Assembly: GCA_965249005.1 (NCBI GenBank)
Contig: CBDFLD010000020.1
Span: 310,001 to 374,000 of the forward strand
DNA: 64,000 nucleotides
Direction: 5' to 3'
Source of the DNA: CBDFLD01 sp965249005
Lineage (GTDB): Bacteria > Acidobacteriota > UBA6911
Below are positions 1-8,412 of this stretch, piece after piece (position 1 is the stretch's first letter; every line of letters begins with the position of its first letter). A program made the translations under genes and the position numbers. The notes beneath the pieces were generated by a model. It saw nothing but the letters and a program-made list of their open reading frames with translations, was not told where the DNA came from and did not search any database.

Positions 1-1377
1 GCCCCTCCACCCCTTCTTCGGCAGTGGTTCGTCTTCATACCGGACCGGGACCTGTGTCGCCGATTGATACCCGATGTTACCTTGCACGTCGGCGTAGATC
101 ATGTGAAGCGGCGGGGTGACATAGGTGCTAAACGATTCCCGAAACGACGCCCAATCGGTTGCCCGCATGAGCCGGAGGATGGACTCCAGAGAAGAAGTTT
201 CCGCATTCAGAATCGTGTTCTTCATGGCGAAGACTTCCCCGGGCTGGACCTGTTGCAGGAGCTCGTTGACCACCGGCCCATGACGTGTGCTCCGAACTTC
301 GAGCACGACCGGATCCTGGCCCTTCACGACGATGGTCTCAGCGCGCGTCACGAATTCCTCCCAGCCATCTTTCCACCGGTACCGGTTGGGATTCTCGGGG
401 TCGGTCTTTTCCTCATATAGATCGGCCGTGTCTCCCCCGAATCCCGTTGCTCCCCACGCGATGCGATCGTTCCACCCGAGGAACAGTCCGGGGGCTCCCG
501 GGATCGACACGCCGCGCACGTTGTAGCGGCCGCCGTGCAGGTGAATCTCGTGCCAGAAGGCGGGGTTGTTGACCGAGTAGTGAGGATCGGTCTCCAGGAT
601 GGGCATCCCGGTGGTGGAGCGCTCGCCCCCGACGAGCCAGTTGTGGCTCAACTGGATCTCGGGCATTGCCTGGTGGAAACGGCTGGCACTTTTTTTCCGC
701 ACCACGTTCTTGAAGCTCTCATAGACTTCGGGATTCGATCTCGCAAACTCTTCTTCCGGGACAATCTCGGCCGAGTTGTCGATCAACGGCGTGGGCAGCG
801 ACGCATTCGGATTTTTGGCCAAAAGGCGCTCCAGCTCCCTCTTGGCGGGGACCTCTCCTTGCCATCCCAGGCTGAACCGATCTCCGACCCGAAGCCAAAG
901 GGCGATGCTGTCGGCGGCGGTCCAAGGTTCCGGCTTCCCGCCGTACTGGTCGAACAAGGGAAGGAGGCGGTCCTCATCTATATAGGCATTGATCCCGGCA
1001 GCATAAGCTTCCAGATTGCGGCGTGTATCGGGCGCAAGGGCAGCTAGCAGTTCCTCTGCTTTGTAGTGGAATCCGAGAATTCGGAATCTCCGGTCCGAAT
1101 TCAGGAACCGATCTTCGGGGCCAGGGCCGAGAATTTCCGCGGTCCGACCTTGCACCATTCGACGCTTGAGCATCATCTGCAGCATCCGGTCTTCCGCGGT
1201 GACATATCCGGCGCCGTAGAAAAGCGCCTCTTCATTGTCCGCATAGACGTGCGGGATTCCCCAGGTGTCCCGAATGATCTCGATCTCCCCTTCCGTCGGC
1301 GCCGAACCGCAGGCACCTGAGATGCAGACCAACGTGAAAAGAGAGAGCGAAACCCCGATCCGTCGCACTTTTTTCAT
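1..1377 (-). CDS. Penicillin acylase family protein (3' end beyond window)
   Basis: N-terminal 459 residues of a penicillin acylase (penicillin amidase) family Ntn-hydrolase; the frame is open to the window edge, and family members are usually 700-850 aa. These periplasmic enzymes hydrolyse amide bonds (beta-lactams, acyl-homoserine lactones, other N-acyl compounds) and mature by self-cleavage. Seen: start MKKVRRIGVSLSLF, a short hydrophobic stretch and a possible degenerate lipobox (SGAC), GIPHVYADNEEALFYGAGY near residue 40, and SHNWLVGG at about residue 244, whose Ser would be the N-terminal nucleophile of the beta chain (usually SNNW). LFLGWNDRIAWGATGFGGD follows as in the family. GGAAGG lies about 8 nt before the ATG. 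Substrate cannot be predicted. Family assignment is firm. Confidence 0.9.
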   Translation of the reverse strand, partial: MKKVRRIGVSLSLFTLVCISGACGSAPTEGEIEIIRDTWGIPHVYADNEEALFYGAGYVTAEDRMLQMMLKRRMVQGRTAEILGPGPEDRFLNSDRRFRILGFHYKAEELLAALAPDTRRNLEAYAAGINAYIDEDRLLPLFDQYGGKPEPWTAADSIALWLRVGDRFSLGWQGEVPAKRELERLLAKNPNASLPTPLIDNSAEIVPEEEFARSNPEVYESFKNVVRKKSASRFHQAMPEIQLSHNWLVGGERSTTGMPILETDPHYSVNNPAFWHEIHLHGGRYNVRGVSIPGAPGLFLGWNDRIAWGATGFGGDTADLYEEKTDPENPNRYRWKDGWEEFVTRAETIVVKGQDPVVLEVRSTRHGPVVNELLQQVQPGEVFAMKNTILNAETSSLESILRLMRATDWASFRESFSTYVTPPLHMIYADVQGNIGYQSATQVPVRYEDEPLPKKGWRG

Positions 1378-1470
1378 GGTACTCGCCTTCCGTACAGTGT
1401 CTTGCATTGCTGGGAGTCAGTGTGAAATTCGAGCGTAAATCAGTGATGCAGGTTTGTAAAGTGGGCGCGT

Positions 1471-1499
1471 AGGTCGCTCACTCTGTGAGTGGCGCGATA
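1471..1499. repeat. Dispersed palindrome, GCTCACTCCGTGAGC family
   Basis: Degenerate copy (GCTCACTCTGTGAGT at 1476-1490) of a short palindrome that recurs at 2489, 4149, 4794, 13444 and 50340. It lies between the acylase start and the toxin-antitoxin operon. Function unknown; REP-like element is an inference. Confidence 0.5.
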
Positions 1500-1588
1500 T
1501 GTCCGTTTCGAGGGGATGAAGCTGAGCTGGCAGAGGTGATCTCGGATTGTCGTCGCCTACTTCTCCACCTGTGCCTGGTTTGACCTGG

Positions 1589-1619
1589 ACAATAATATAC
1601 AAACCTTGTATATTATTGT
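1589..1619 (+). promoter_or_regulatory. Perfect inverted repeat, probable antitoxin operator
   Basis: Two perfect 14-nt arms, ACAATAATATACAA (1589-1602) and its exact complement (1606-1619), separated by ACC. It is AT-rich in a GC-rich region and ends 18 nt before the preferred GTG start of the antitoxin. Ribbon-helix-helix antitoxins bind such palindromes and repress their own operon, so this is the likely autoregulatory operator overlapping the promoter. Confidence 0.75.
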
Positions 1620-1637
1620 ATGGAACGAGGTGAAGGC

Positions 1638-1886
1638 GTGGGCAATGTAACGGTGAACATATCTTTTCAGGATTCACTCCTCAAGGAGATTGATGCAGAG
1701 GCGAAGCGTGAGTCGCGCACGCGATCCGAGTTGTTGCGCGAAGCGGCTCGCTCATACGTGCGACGGCAGCGACAGTGGGACAGAGTCTTTACTCTAGGTG
1801 ACGAGATCGCGGGACGCGGTGTGACCTCGGCGGACATCACGCGAGCCATCAGTGGCGTAAGAAAACGCAAGCAGAAGAGATCGTGA
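1638..1886 (+). CDS. Ribbon-helix-helix (CopG-type) antitoxin
   Basis: An 82-aa protein with a typical N-terminal ribbon-helix-helix fold: beta strand VTVNISFQDSLLKEIDAEA, then two helices with SRTRSELLREAARSYV. Family members bind DNA as dimers and neutralise a partner toxin through their C-terminal tail, here very basic (GVRKRKQKRS). I chose GTG at 1638 because GAGGTGA (1627-1633) precedes it; an in-frame ATG at 1620 would touch the operator palindrome and has no ribosome site. The gene overlaps the downstream PIN gene by 4 nt (GTGA), which indicates translational coupling. Confidence 0.85.
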   Translation: MGNVTVNISFQDSLLKEIDAEAKRESRTRSELLREAARSYVRRQRQWDRVFTLGDEIAGRGVTSADITRAISGVRKRKQKRS

Positions 1887-2290
1887 ATGTAGTTTGTAAT
1901 ACGAACGTCCTGATTTCAGGCATCCTGTTTGGCGGGCATGCGCGACAGATCCTTCGACTGGTGTCGCGTGGCAAACTCACCAATTTCATCTCACCGGAGA
2001 TTCTTCGCGAAGCCGAAGAAGTTCTATCCAGACCCAAGTTTGGACTCCGCCCGGACCAAGTACTCAACATCACGGCACTCTTCAGAGATACGTTCGAGCT
2101 CGTCATCCCCGAGCGTCGTGTCGCAACGATCAAGGCGGATCCTGCCGATAATCGAATCCTCGAAGCTGCCGAAGTCGCCGAGGCGGAATTCATCATATCC
2201 GGAGATAGACATCTCCTGGATCTCTGTAGCTGGAGAGGCATCAGAATAGTGTCACCTGCAGGATTCATCAAAGCATACACCTCCGCATAG
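1883..2290 (+). CDS. PIN-domain toxin component (PIN_3-like)
   Basis: A 135-aa PIN-domain protein, toxin half of the two-gene module; PIN toxins are Mg2+-dependent ribonucleases. The fold is recognisable from NTNVLISGILFGG near the N-terminus, SPEILREAEEVL, KADPADNRILEAAEVAEAEFIISGDRHLL and the terminal IVSPAGFI, and the length is normal. Odd point: the first catalytic acidic residue, Asp in the usual DTNVL motif, is Asn here (codon AAT at 1898-1900), while the later acidic residues are kept. The enzyme may be weak or inactive. Start is GTG at 1883, overlapping the antitoxin stop. Confidence 0.85.
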   Translation: MNVVCNTNVLISGILFGGHARQILRLVSRGKLTNFISPEILREAEEVLSRPKFGLRPDQVLNITALFRDTFELVIPERRVATIKADPADNRILEAAEVAEAEFIISGDRHLLDLCSWRGIRIVSPAGFIKAYTSA

Positions 2291-2716
2291 TCTGTCGTAC
2301 TCTTGTCATAATTCACCATCGCATAGTGGCAAAATGACAGACACCAAGAGCCAGCAACGACACATGCACTGGAAGCACGACCCTATTTCGCTTGAAGATC
2401 GTTCGCATGCCGATCGATTTTCAATGATTCCAGCCAACCCTACCCTCACCTAGTCGATTCTCCGTCTTTCCGAGTCTCCCAAAATGCCGTTCACGGAGTG
2501 AGCGGTTCCTGCGCCAAATCCACGCCTGAATCCCGTTCGACATCGACTGAGGCAGGTTTCCATCAACGCCACAAATAATTGAAATAATGTGCCTTAGCTC
2601 CCAGCAGCGCACCTTCAGGCTAACTTCAGCGCAAGTTCGGGCGGCCTTCAGGACTCCTTCGGCATTGGCGGGCTATTCCTCTGTGCGAACAGCAAACGCA
2701 CCCAGGAGGGATAGCC
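2291..2716. other. Intergenic region with one dispersed palindrome
   Basis: No convincing gene on either strand. It contains a GCTCACTCCGTGAGC-family palindrome at 2489-2505 in reverse orientation and, at the right end, the AGGAGG ribosome site (2703-2708) of the aspartic protease. Confidence 0.5.
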
Positions 2717-3556
2717 ATGAAGAACTCTTCACAATCAGTCCTAGCCGGCGCAGTCATCGTTCTAATCTGCGGCCAGGGGCTGTCTGCAGAACCAGTTAGG
2801 GAAGACCTCTCATTCACCCTGCAGCAAGGGCATCTCGTTGTCGTCAAGGGTTCCCTGGCCGGGCAAGAGCTAAACGTGATCATCGATACCGGGGCCACCC
2901 ACAGCCTCGTCAAGAAGGGAACGGTCAAGCGACTGCGGCTCGTGACGCTGCCTGGGTCTCACGCTCTCAATGCCTTTGGCAAGAAAACGAAGGTAAAGCG
3001 CGTTGTCTTGCGCGGCCTCCGTGTTGGATCGGTCACGACAAGTTTGCCCTGCTTCGTCGGAGACATCCCGTGGCCGAAGATAGATGCCATCGTTGGGATG
3101 GATTTCCTCAAGGGCCGTAATTTCACCATCGATTACGAAGCCAAGAACATTCTCTTCGGTTCGGGGAATCACTTTGCGTCGAGCACCCCGTTTGCCCTCG
3201 AGTCGGGACACCTCGTCGTTGGGGCCACGGTATGGGGCAAGAAGGTTCGACTGGTCGTGGATTCCGGAGCACCGACCCTGAATCTCTATCGAAGACGCGT
3301 GAAGTCCTGGATCGGGAAGTTGCCGTCGGACGGAGTGAGACAGATCCATCACGTCGCTGGCAAGTCGCGGCACGAGGAGGTCTGGCTTCCCGGCATAGAG
3401 CTCGGCCAAATCGATTGCGGCAGCGTGCGCGGTCTGGTTCTGGATTCCTCCAGGGAGAGGCAGGACGGGATCGATGGTGTCCTGGGTCTGAGAGGGCTGG
3501 GCATCGACCAGATCTACTTCGACTTTTCGAGCAACACGTTGAGCTGGAAAAGGTAA
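2717..3556 (+). CDS. Retropepsin-like aspartic protease, exported
   Basis: A 279-aa protein with an N-terminal signal peptide (hydrophobic stretch ending near LSAEP) and two aspartic-protease half-sites in one chain: IIDTGATHSLV with Asp at residue 57 and VVDSGAPTLNL with Asp at residue 182. Each is followed by a flap-like strand, and GVLGLRGL closes the second lobe. This two-lobed retropepsin-like arrangement is common in bacterial exported aspartyl proteases of unknown substrate. AGGAGGGATAGCC precedes the ATG. The gene is monocistronic and is followed by intron remnants. Confidence 0.85.
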   Translation: MKNSSQSVLAGAVIVLICGQGLSAEPVREDLSFTLQQGHLVVVKGSLAGQELNVIIDTGATHSLVKKGTVKRLRLVTLPGSHALNAFGKKTKVKRVVLRGLRVGSVTTSLPCFVGDIPWPKIDAIVGMDFLKGRNFTIDYEAKNILFGSGNHFASSTPFALESGHLVVGATVWGKKVRLVVDSGAPTLNLYRRRVKSWIGKLPSDGVRQIHHVAGKSRHEEVWLPGIELGQIDCGSVRGLVLDSSRERQDGIDGVLGLRGLGIDQIYFDFSSNTLSWKR

Positions 3557-3657
3557 CGCGGACCCATGTCACCGAGGGAAAGAAACGAAATCATCGGCGG
3601 CGAAGGCCGCAGAGGGGTGGATCGAGGTGTATGCGGAAGGGAACCTGTTTCAGCTTA

Positions 3658-4158
3658 CGTGCAAGTAGCCACTCGCGATACCGCATCGTACAGACCACGC
3701 TAAGGAACGTGGTGGAGCCGATCTTCGAATGGGAGTTTGCCGAGCATAGCTACGGGTTTCGGCCCGAGAGGTGTTGTAAGGACGACCTCGGACGTGTTCG
3801 AACGCTTAAACGGAAAGACTATCGGTACGTGGTAGGTGTAGGGATGAAAGACTACTACGATTCGATCCCGCACGAGCAGTTGCTGCAGCGTGAAGGGAGA
3901 AGCTCCCCGATGGGCGCGTCTTGTGCAGGATAGACAGATTCCTGAAGCAAGGGGCAATGAAGCGGCTGGAGCAATGGACTCCGGAAGAAGGCAGCCCCAT
4001 GGGAGCGGTGATCGGCCCGTTGCTCGGCAATATCTATTTGGACCCGCTCGATCACGCGGTGACGAAGCGGGGGTTTCAAATCGTGCGCTATGTGGACGAC
4101 TTCATCCTCCTGTCTCGAGCCCGAGAGGAAGCCAAGCAGGCACAGGTCGCTCACTCCG
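3658..4158 (+). pseudogene. Group II intron reverse transcriptase remnant
   Basis: Two fragments in different frames give the middle of a group II intron reverse transcriptase. Frame 1 (about 3676-3890) reads IVQTTLRNVVEPIFEWEF, then EHSYGFRPERCC and DYYDSIPHEQLL. After a frameshift, frame 3 (about 3909-4150) reads DGRVLCRIDRFLKQG, WTPEEGSPMGAVIGPLLGNI and the catalytic YVDDF. The N-terminus, thumb and maturase domains are missing, so the gene is dead. It ends in a cluster of palindromes. No intron RNA structure was recognised. Confidence 0.8.
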
Positions 4159-4232
4159 TGAGCGACTTGAATATACTTTTTGCATCTCGCGGAGCGAGAC
4201 GCCTACGGGCCGCCCACGGGGTGGGCGGCCCA
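4145..4232. repeat. Cluster of three palindromes
   Basis: Three successive short palindromes: GGTCGCTCACTCCGTGAGCG (from 4145), CTCGCGGAGCGAG (about 4186-4198) and GGCCGCCCACGGGGTGGGC with its partner (4208-4231). The first two recur in the same order at 4788-4844, so the two clusters bracket the small secreted gene at 4203-4751. Confidence 0.7.
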
Positions 4233-4751
4233 TTGAAGGTACGAGCTATTGCGAGATGGATCCCCACGGGTAGGGGCCCTTATGCAGATCGCGCCCCGCA
4301 GAACCGGGATCGTTGAGACGCCGCCGCTGACTGTGGTGGTAGCTCCTGGGAAGACCATACGACCATCGAAGACGCCGCTGAGTGCTCCAGTGCCGCCCAC
4401 TATTCGCATGGTTCTAGCGACTGAAAAGACACCTGGGGCGTCCGTCTGCTTAAAGATGCTGTCTGTAATGAAATAGAAACTGCTGCCATCCGTGAACTCC
4501 CATTGACCAAGACTATTAACGAGGAACGCTCCATCGTCCCTTGTTTCCGTGAGCCCCAGCCCGAAAGGGATGTTTGTGACGGTGAATGACTTGGTACTCC
4601 CCTGACCTATTTGTACCGTTATGTCGAAGACACCAGCCGCTCCGGAACCGGTGAATGGATAGCAAGTAGCCTCTCCCTGCGCCCAAGCCGTAGTGGGCAG
4701 CACAAACAAGCAAAGCAACAAGCAGCCGAGCAAAAAGTTGATTCGTCTCAT
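4203..4751 (-). CDS. Small secreted protein, unknown function
   Basis: A 182-aa protein with a clear signal peptide (INFLLGCLLLCLFVLPTTAWA) preceded by AAGGAG 8 nt before the ATG, which fixes the start. The mature part is beta-rich and contains IVGGTGALSGVFDG, reminiscent of the IVGGTG segment of allene-oxide-cyclase-like/dirigent barrels; this is only a resemblance. The last 25 or so residues run into the palindrome cluster and look unnatural (RGDPSRNSSYLQWAAHPVGG), so the original C-terminus may have been replaced when the repeat arrived. Confidence 0.65.
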   Translation of the reverse strand: MRRINFLLGCLLLCLFVLPTTAWAQGEATCYPFTGSGAAGVFDITVQIGQGSTKSFTVTNIPFGLGLTETRDDGAFLVNSLGQWEFTDGSSFYFITDSIFKQTDAPGVFSVARTMRIVGGTGALSGVFDGRMVFPGATTTVSGGVSTIPVLRGAICIRAPTRGDPSRNSSYLQWAAHPVGGP

Positions 4752-4787
4752 TTTAGAATTCTCCTTGTAAGTTTTCGTGGACAACCG

Positions 4788-4844
4788 TAGGTCGCTCACT
4801 CCGTCAGCGATTTGATGCGTCTCGCGGCGCGAGACGCCGACGGG
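4788..4844. repeat. Second palindrome cluster flanking the secreted gene
   Basis: GGTCGCTCACTCCGTCAGCG followed by CTCGCGGCGCGAG, a diverged copy of 4145-4203. It lies just upstream of the secreted-protein gene and occupies part of the 302-nt gap before the kinase gene. Confidence 0.65.
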
Positions 4845-5053
4845 TTCCGTATGCGAAGGCAGGTATAGATGCCGGTTGGTGAGGAAATCAGGAATGCCGA
4901 GTGGCCTTTGGGTGAGGGTTCCGTGGGGCCGTGGCAACGAGCGGTCAGTTGTCGTCAAGGATCTTGGTAAATGATTGCTCTGTAAGGCATTGTCGAGGAA
5001 CCCCCGCTGAAGTAGAATATTCCGTAACAGACAGCCTCAAAAGGAGCCAGCCG

Positions 5054-8000
5054 ATGGAAGGCGATTTTCGTCTGGGGGATTGGCTTGTTCAGCCTCAGCT
5101 GAATCAGATTGTCGGATCCGGCCGGGACACCACGATCGAACCCAAGGTCATGGAGGTGATGGTGTATCTGGCCGAACACCGCAGCGAGGTGTCCTCCAAG
5201 GAGCGCATTATCTCTGCCGTCTGGCCGGATACCTTCGTGACCGACGATGTGCTGAAGCATGCCGTCTTTGAGCTGCGCAAGGCACTCGAGGACGACTCGC
5301 AGGCCCCCCGCTTCATCCAGACGATACCGAGAAAGGGCTACCGCCTGATTGCCCCGGTCGCAAAGTCGAAGTCCGAAGAGGAATCACGCTACCGCATCGT
5401 AAAGAAGCTCGGTCAAGGGGGGATGGGGGAGGTCTTCTTGGCAGAGGACCGCTTGCTGCGCAGGAAGGTCGCGCTGAAGTTTGTTCGAGAGGACAAGCGG
5501 CTGGACGAGTCCTACAGGAAGCGCCTCTTGCGAGAAGCCAGGTCGGCGGCAGCTTTGGACCATGCCTTTATTGCCAAGATCTACGACATGGGAGAGAGGG
5601 ATGGGAAGGCCTTCATCGTCATGGAGTACGTGGAGGGAGAAACACTAAAGGAGACGCTGGCCCGGGGTTGCTTGCCCCTTCAGGAAACACTCCCGCTGGC
5701 GGCTCAGATGGCGGCGGCTCTGGAAGAGGCCCACAACAAAGGCATCATCCATCGGGACTTCAAACCGGCGAACGTGACCCTTACGTCCGAAGGACAGGTA
5801 AAGGTCCTGGATTTCGGTCTGGCCAAGGCAATCAGGAGCGAGCCCTCCGCAGCGGACCTGTCAGATTCGACCAGCATTACCATAGAAGGGGGCCAGGTAG
5901 GGGTCATTGCAGGCACGACTCCGTACCTGTCGCCGGAGCAGGCGCGGGGTCAGGCAGTGGACAAGCAGACCGATATCTGGGCCTTCGGATGTGTGTTGTT
6001 TGAGTGTCTGGGGGGGAAGCGGCCTTTTGAGGGTGAGACTCCGATGGATGTTCTGGGTGCGATTGTGGGCAAGGACCCGGATTGGGAGTCGCTACCCGGC
6101 GATACTCCGGTTGTGGTTCGTAGTCTACTGAGTCGTTGCTTGCAGAAGGATCCGGACAAGCGCCTTCACGACATCGCCGACGCCCGGATCGAGATCGAGG
6201 AAGCACTGGCTCGTCCGAGTGGACTGGCTGAGACCGGAACGATATCGAAGGCTGAACCGGCACTAGTGGCGCCGCCACGGTTGGTCCCGCTCCGCTCGCG
6301 GGGTTTGTGGACCTTTGCTGTCTTGGTTTTGGGGATTGCCATCGGAAGCGTTGCTATCTGGAATCTAAAGCCCATGCCGCCCGAGGGATCTCGAGTTACC
6401 ACCCGTCTTCCTATCGTGACTCCGAAGACGGCACCTCTGGAAATCTGGTCAGATCTCAACAACCACATCGCAATCTCGCCCGACGGAATGAGCGTCGTCT
6501 ACGTCAACGGCAGGCAGCGCGAAAGTCAATTCTACTTACATCAACTGGATAAGTTGGAAGAGCCCATTCCCATCGGCGGCCCCGGCTATGATCCCTTCTT
6601 TTCCCCTGATGGTACGGAAATCGGTTTCGCTCACTTCAAGGATCTGAAGAGGCTCTCGATTCGGGAAAGGGTGATGTCGAATATCTCCCCTATTACAGGC
6701 TCGATGCTGGCTGGTGGAAGCTGGGGAGCAGACGGGACCGTCGTCTACGGTTTGAGAGTGGGTGAGCCGCTCCGGCGCGTTGCAGCAGCCGGCGAACCCG
6801 AAGTCCTAACCACACTACAGCCAGGTGAGGCTCATCATGCGTGGCCGGAGATCCTGCCGGGCGACGAGGCAGTCCTCTTTACGGTGATCGATGAGCCCAT
6901 GGAGAATCTGCAGATAGCCGTGCTCGATCTGCAGACACGAGAGCACCGCGTTCTGTTTCCAGGCAGCCATCCGAGCTATTCCCCTACGGGGCACATTGTC
7001 TATGGCCGTGATGGAGATGTGTGGGCGGTGCCCTTCGATCTCGACAGTTTGGTGGTCACCGGCAAGGCCGTCCCGGTGGTGGAGAACGTGTTCAGCGGAG
7101 TGAACGGGGCAACCAACTTTGACTTTTCGGCAACTGGATCGCTCGTGTATGTCCCGGCCGACGGGGTTGTTATTCGCCGCCCGCTGAATACGCTGGTATG
7201 GGTAGACCGCCAGGGGAACGAGAAGCCTCTGGGCGTAGAGCCGCGAGAATACGGATTTCCCCGTATTTCTCCCGATGGGAGGCGGGTAGCTCTCGCATAT
7301 CATCCCCCGAATGGGTGGCAACCGGACGTGTGGATCCTCGACCTCGAAACCAAGAAGCCAAGGCGACTCACGCGTCACCCGATGGTGGACTGGAGTGCGA
7401 TCTGGACTCCCGACGGTTCGCGGGTCGTGTTTGCTTCCAACCGGGCGGAGTCGTTCAACTTGTACCAGACGGCGGCGGATAGCTCGGGAGAGGTCGAACT
7501 TCTCGCGCGCAGCGCATTCAGCCTGCACCCCATGTCCTGGTCGGGCGACGGGAAAACGCTAGTGTACAGGGAATGGGATTACGAAACCCACAACATCGGG
7601 ATCCTCTCGATGGAGGGAGAGCGCAAGCAAATACCCATCATCAACCACAAGGGTTTCTACGAAGCGCAACCGGAAGTCTCACCCGATGGCCGGTGGATTG
7701 CCTACGGTTCCGATGAGTCCGGGGGCTGGGAAACCTGGGTTCGCCGTTTCCCCGACGTAGATCGGGGCAAGTATCCCATCGGCGGACAAGGCACCCCCAG
7801 GTGGTCTCCAGATGGGAGGGAGCTTTTCTTTGCCAGCGGCGGCAAGATGATGGCTGTTTCCATCCAATACGAACCTGAATTCACTGTCGGGACTCCGGAG
7901 CTGCTATTCGAGAAACCCTACAATATAGATTACGAGTACGATGTCCACCCAGACGGCCAGCGTTTCATCATGATCAAACCGCTCCCCGAAAAGGAAGAGC

Positions 8001-8077
8001 CGTCCGTGCGACCCGAGATAATCCTGGTCCAGAACTGGTTCGAGGAACTCGAGCGCCTCGTGCCGGCGGGCAACTAA
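5054..8077 (+). CDS. Winged-helix / Ser-Thr kinase / WD40-like propeller fusion
   Basis: A 1007-aa three-part signalling protein. Residues 1-105: OmpR/CadC-type winged-helix DNA-binding domain, ending IQTIPRKGYRLIAPV. Residues about 113-380: Hanks-type Ser/Thr kinase with GQGGMGEVFLAED (P-loop), VALKFV (Lys), HRDFKPANV (catalytic loop), DFGLAKA and SPEQARG. Residues about 417-438: one membrane segment. The rest is a TolB/PD40 beta-propeller with repeated SPDG/TPDG motifs, predicted outside the cytoplasm. It may sense an extracellular signal and couple it to phosphorylation and transcription; the target is unknown. The start is set by AAAGGAG 7 nt upstream. Such fusions are known in acidobacteria. 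Confidence 0.9.
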   Translation: MEGDFRLGDWLVQPQLNQIVGSGRDTTIEPKVMEVMVYLAEHRSEVSSKERIISAVWPDTFVTDDVLKHAVFELRKALEDDSQAPRFIQTIPRKGYRLIAPVAKSKSEEESRYRIVKKLGQGGMGEVFLAEDRLLRRKVALKFVREDKRLDESYRKRLLREARSAAALDHAFIAKIYDMGERDGKAFIVMEYVEGETLKETLARGCLPLQETLPLAAQMAAALEEAHNKGIIHRDFKPANVTLTSEGQVKVLDFGLAKAIRSEPSAADLSDSTSITIEGGQVGVIAGTTPYLSPEQARGQAVDKQTDIWAFGCVLFECLGGKRPFEGETPMDVLGAIVGKDPDWESLPGDTPVVVRSLLSRCLQKDPDKRLHDIADARIEIEEALARPSGLAETGTISKAEPALVAPPRLVPLRSRGLWTFAVLVLGIAIGSVAIWNLKPMPPEGSRVTTRLPIVTPKTAPLEIWSDLNNHIAISPDGMSVVYVNGRQRESQFYLHQLDKLEEPIPIGGPGYDPFFSPDGTEIGFAHFKDLKRLSIRERVMSNISPITGSMLAGGSWGADGTVVYGLRVGEPLRRVAAAGEPEVLTTLQPGEAHHAWPEILPGDEAVLFTVIDEPMENLQIAVLDLQTREHRVLFPGSHPSYSPTGHIVYGRDGDVWAVPFDLDSLVVTGKAVPVVENVFSGVNGATNFDFSATGSLVYVPADGVVIRRPLNTLVWVDRQGNEKPLGVEPREYGFPRISPDGRRVALAYHPPNGWQPDVWILDLETKKPRRLTRHPMVDWSAIWTPDGSRVVFASNRAESFNLYQTAADSSGEVELLARSAFSLHPMSWSGDGKTLVYREWDYETHNIGILSMEGERKQIPIINHKGFYEAQPEVSPDGRWIAYGSDESGGWETWVRRFPDVDRGKYPIGGQGTPRWSPDGRELFFASGGKMMAVSIQYEPEFTVGTPELLFEKPYNIDYEYDVHPDGQRFIMIKPLPEKEEPSVRPEIILVQNWFEELERLVPAGN

Positions 8078-8092
8078 AGGGGGCGTCCCTAG
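8078..8092. repeat. Stop-codon repeat, partial GGGACRTCCC copy
   Basis: Immediately after the kinase stop codon (8075-8077) the sequence reads AGGGGGCGTCCCTAG, a diverged half of the GGGACRTCCC repeat found at other gene ends in the window. Confidence 0.5.
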
Positions 8093-8200
8093 TCCCAAAA
8101 TAAGCGAGGTATGAGCTCGCTCGGAAAATCGTTTGCCTTTTCCGAATATCTCGTGGATTTCAGCTCCTTGTGCGTAACAGGGAAAGCAAAGAGAAACACA

Positions 8201-8251
8201 AGAGACAAACCTTCCATTGGTTGTCTGGATCACTTGATCTTGTTTGTCTCT
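8201..8251. repeat. 10-bp inverted repeat with 31-nt loop
   Basis: AGAGACAAAC (8201-8210) and GTTTGTCTCT (8242-8251) are perfect complements. They lie between the kinase gene and the IS256 element; no gene was recognised here. Confidence 0.3.
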
Positions 8252-8347
8252 GTTATGCCCTTCCTTTCGCCCGCCACTCTTGCTCCGCCGGGGGTACGGG
8301 CTCACCCGCCGGCGGGTGATGTAACTTTGCTTGTGTAAAAAGAAAGA

Positions 8348-8411
8348 GGGTGTAAGTTTGGTTTTTTCGCTGCGATGGCAAAAACCAACTCCAAGAAAGG
8401 AGCTTACACCC
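8348..8411 (+). promoter_or_regulatory. Hairpin over the transposase leader
   Basis: GGGTGTAAG (8348-8356) pairs perfectly with CTTACACCC (8403-8411), and an inner TTGGTTTTT/AAAAACCAA pair extends the stem. The right arm lies between the ribosome site AAGGAG (8397-8402) and the ATG at 8413, so the hairpin could limit translation of read-through transcripts, as known for some other insertion sequences. Confidence 0.55.
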
Positions 8412-8412
8412 A

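Noticed and set aside
1620..1637. ATG at 1620 as antitoxin start
   Set aside because: It touches the operator palindrome and lacks a ribosome site; GTG at 1638 has GAGGTGA upstream and gives a canonical ribbon-helix-helix N-terminus.
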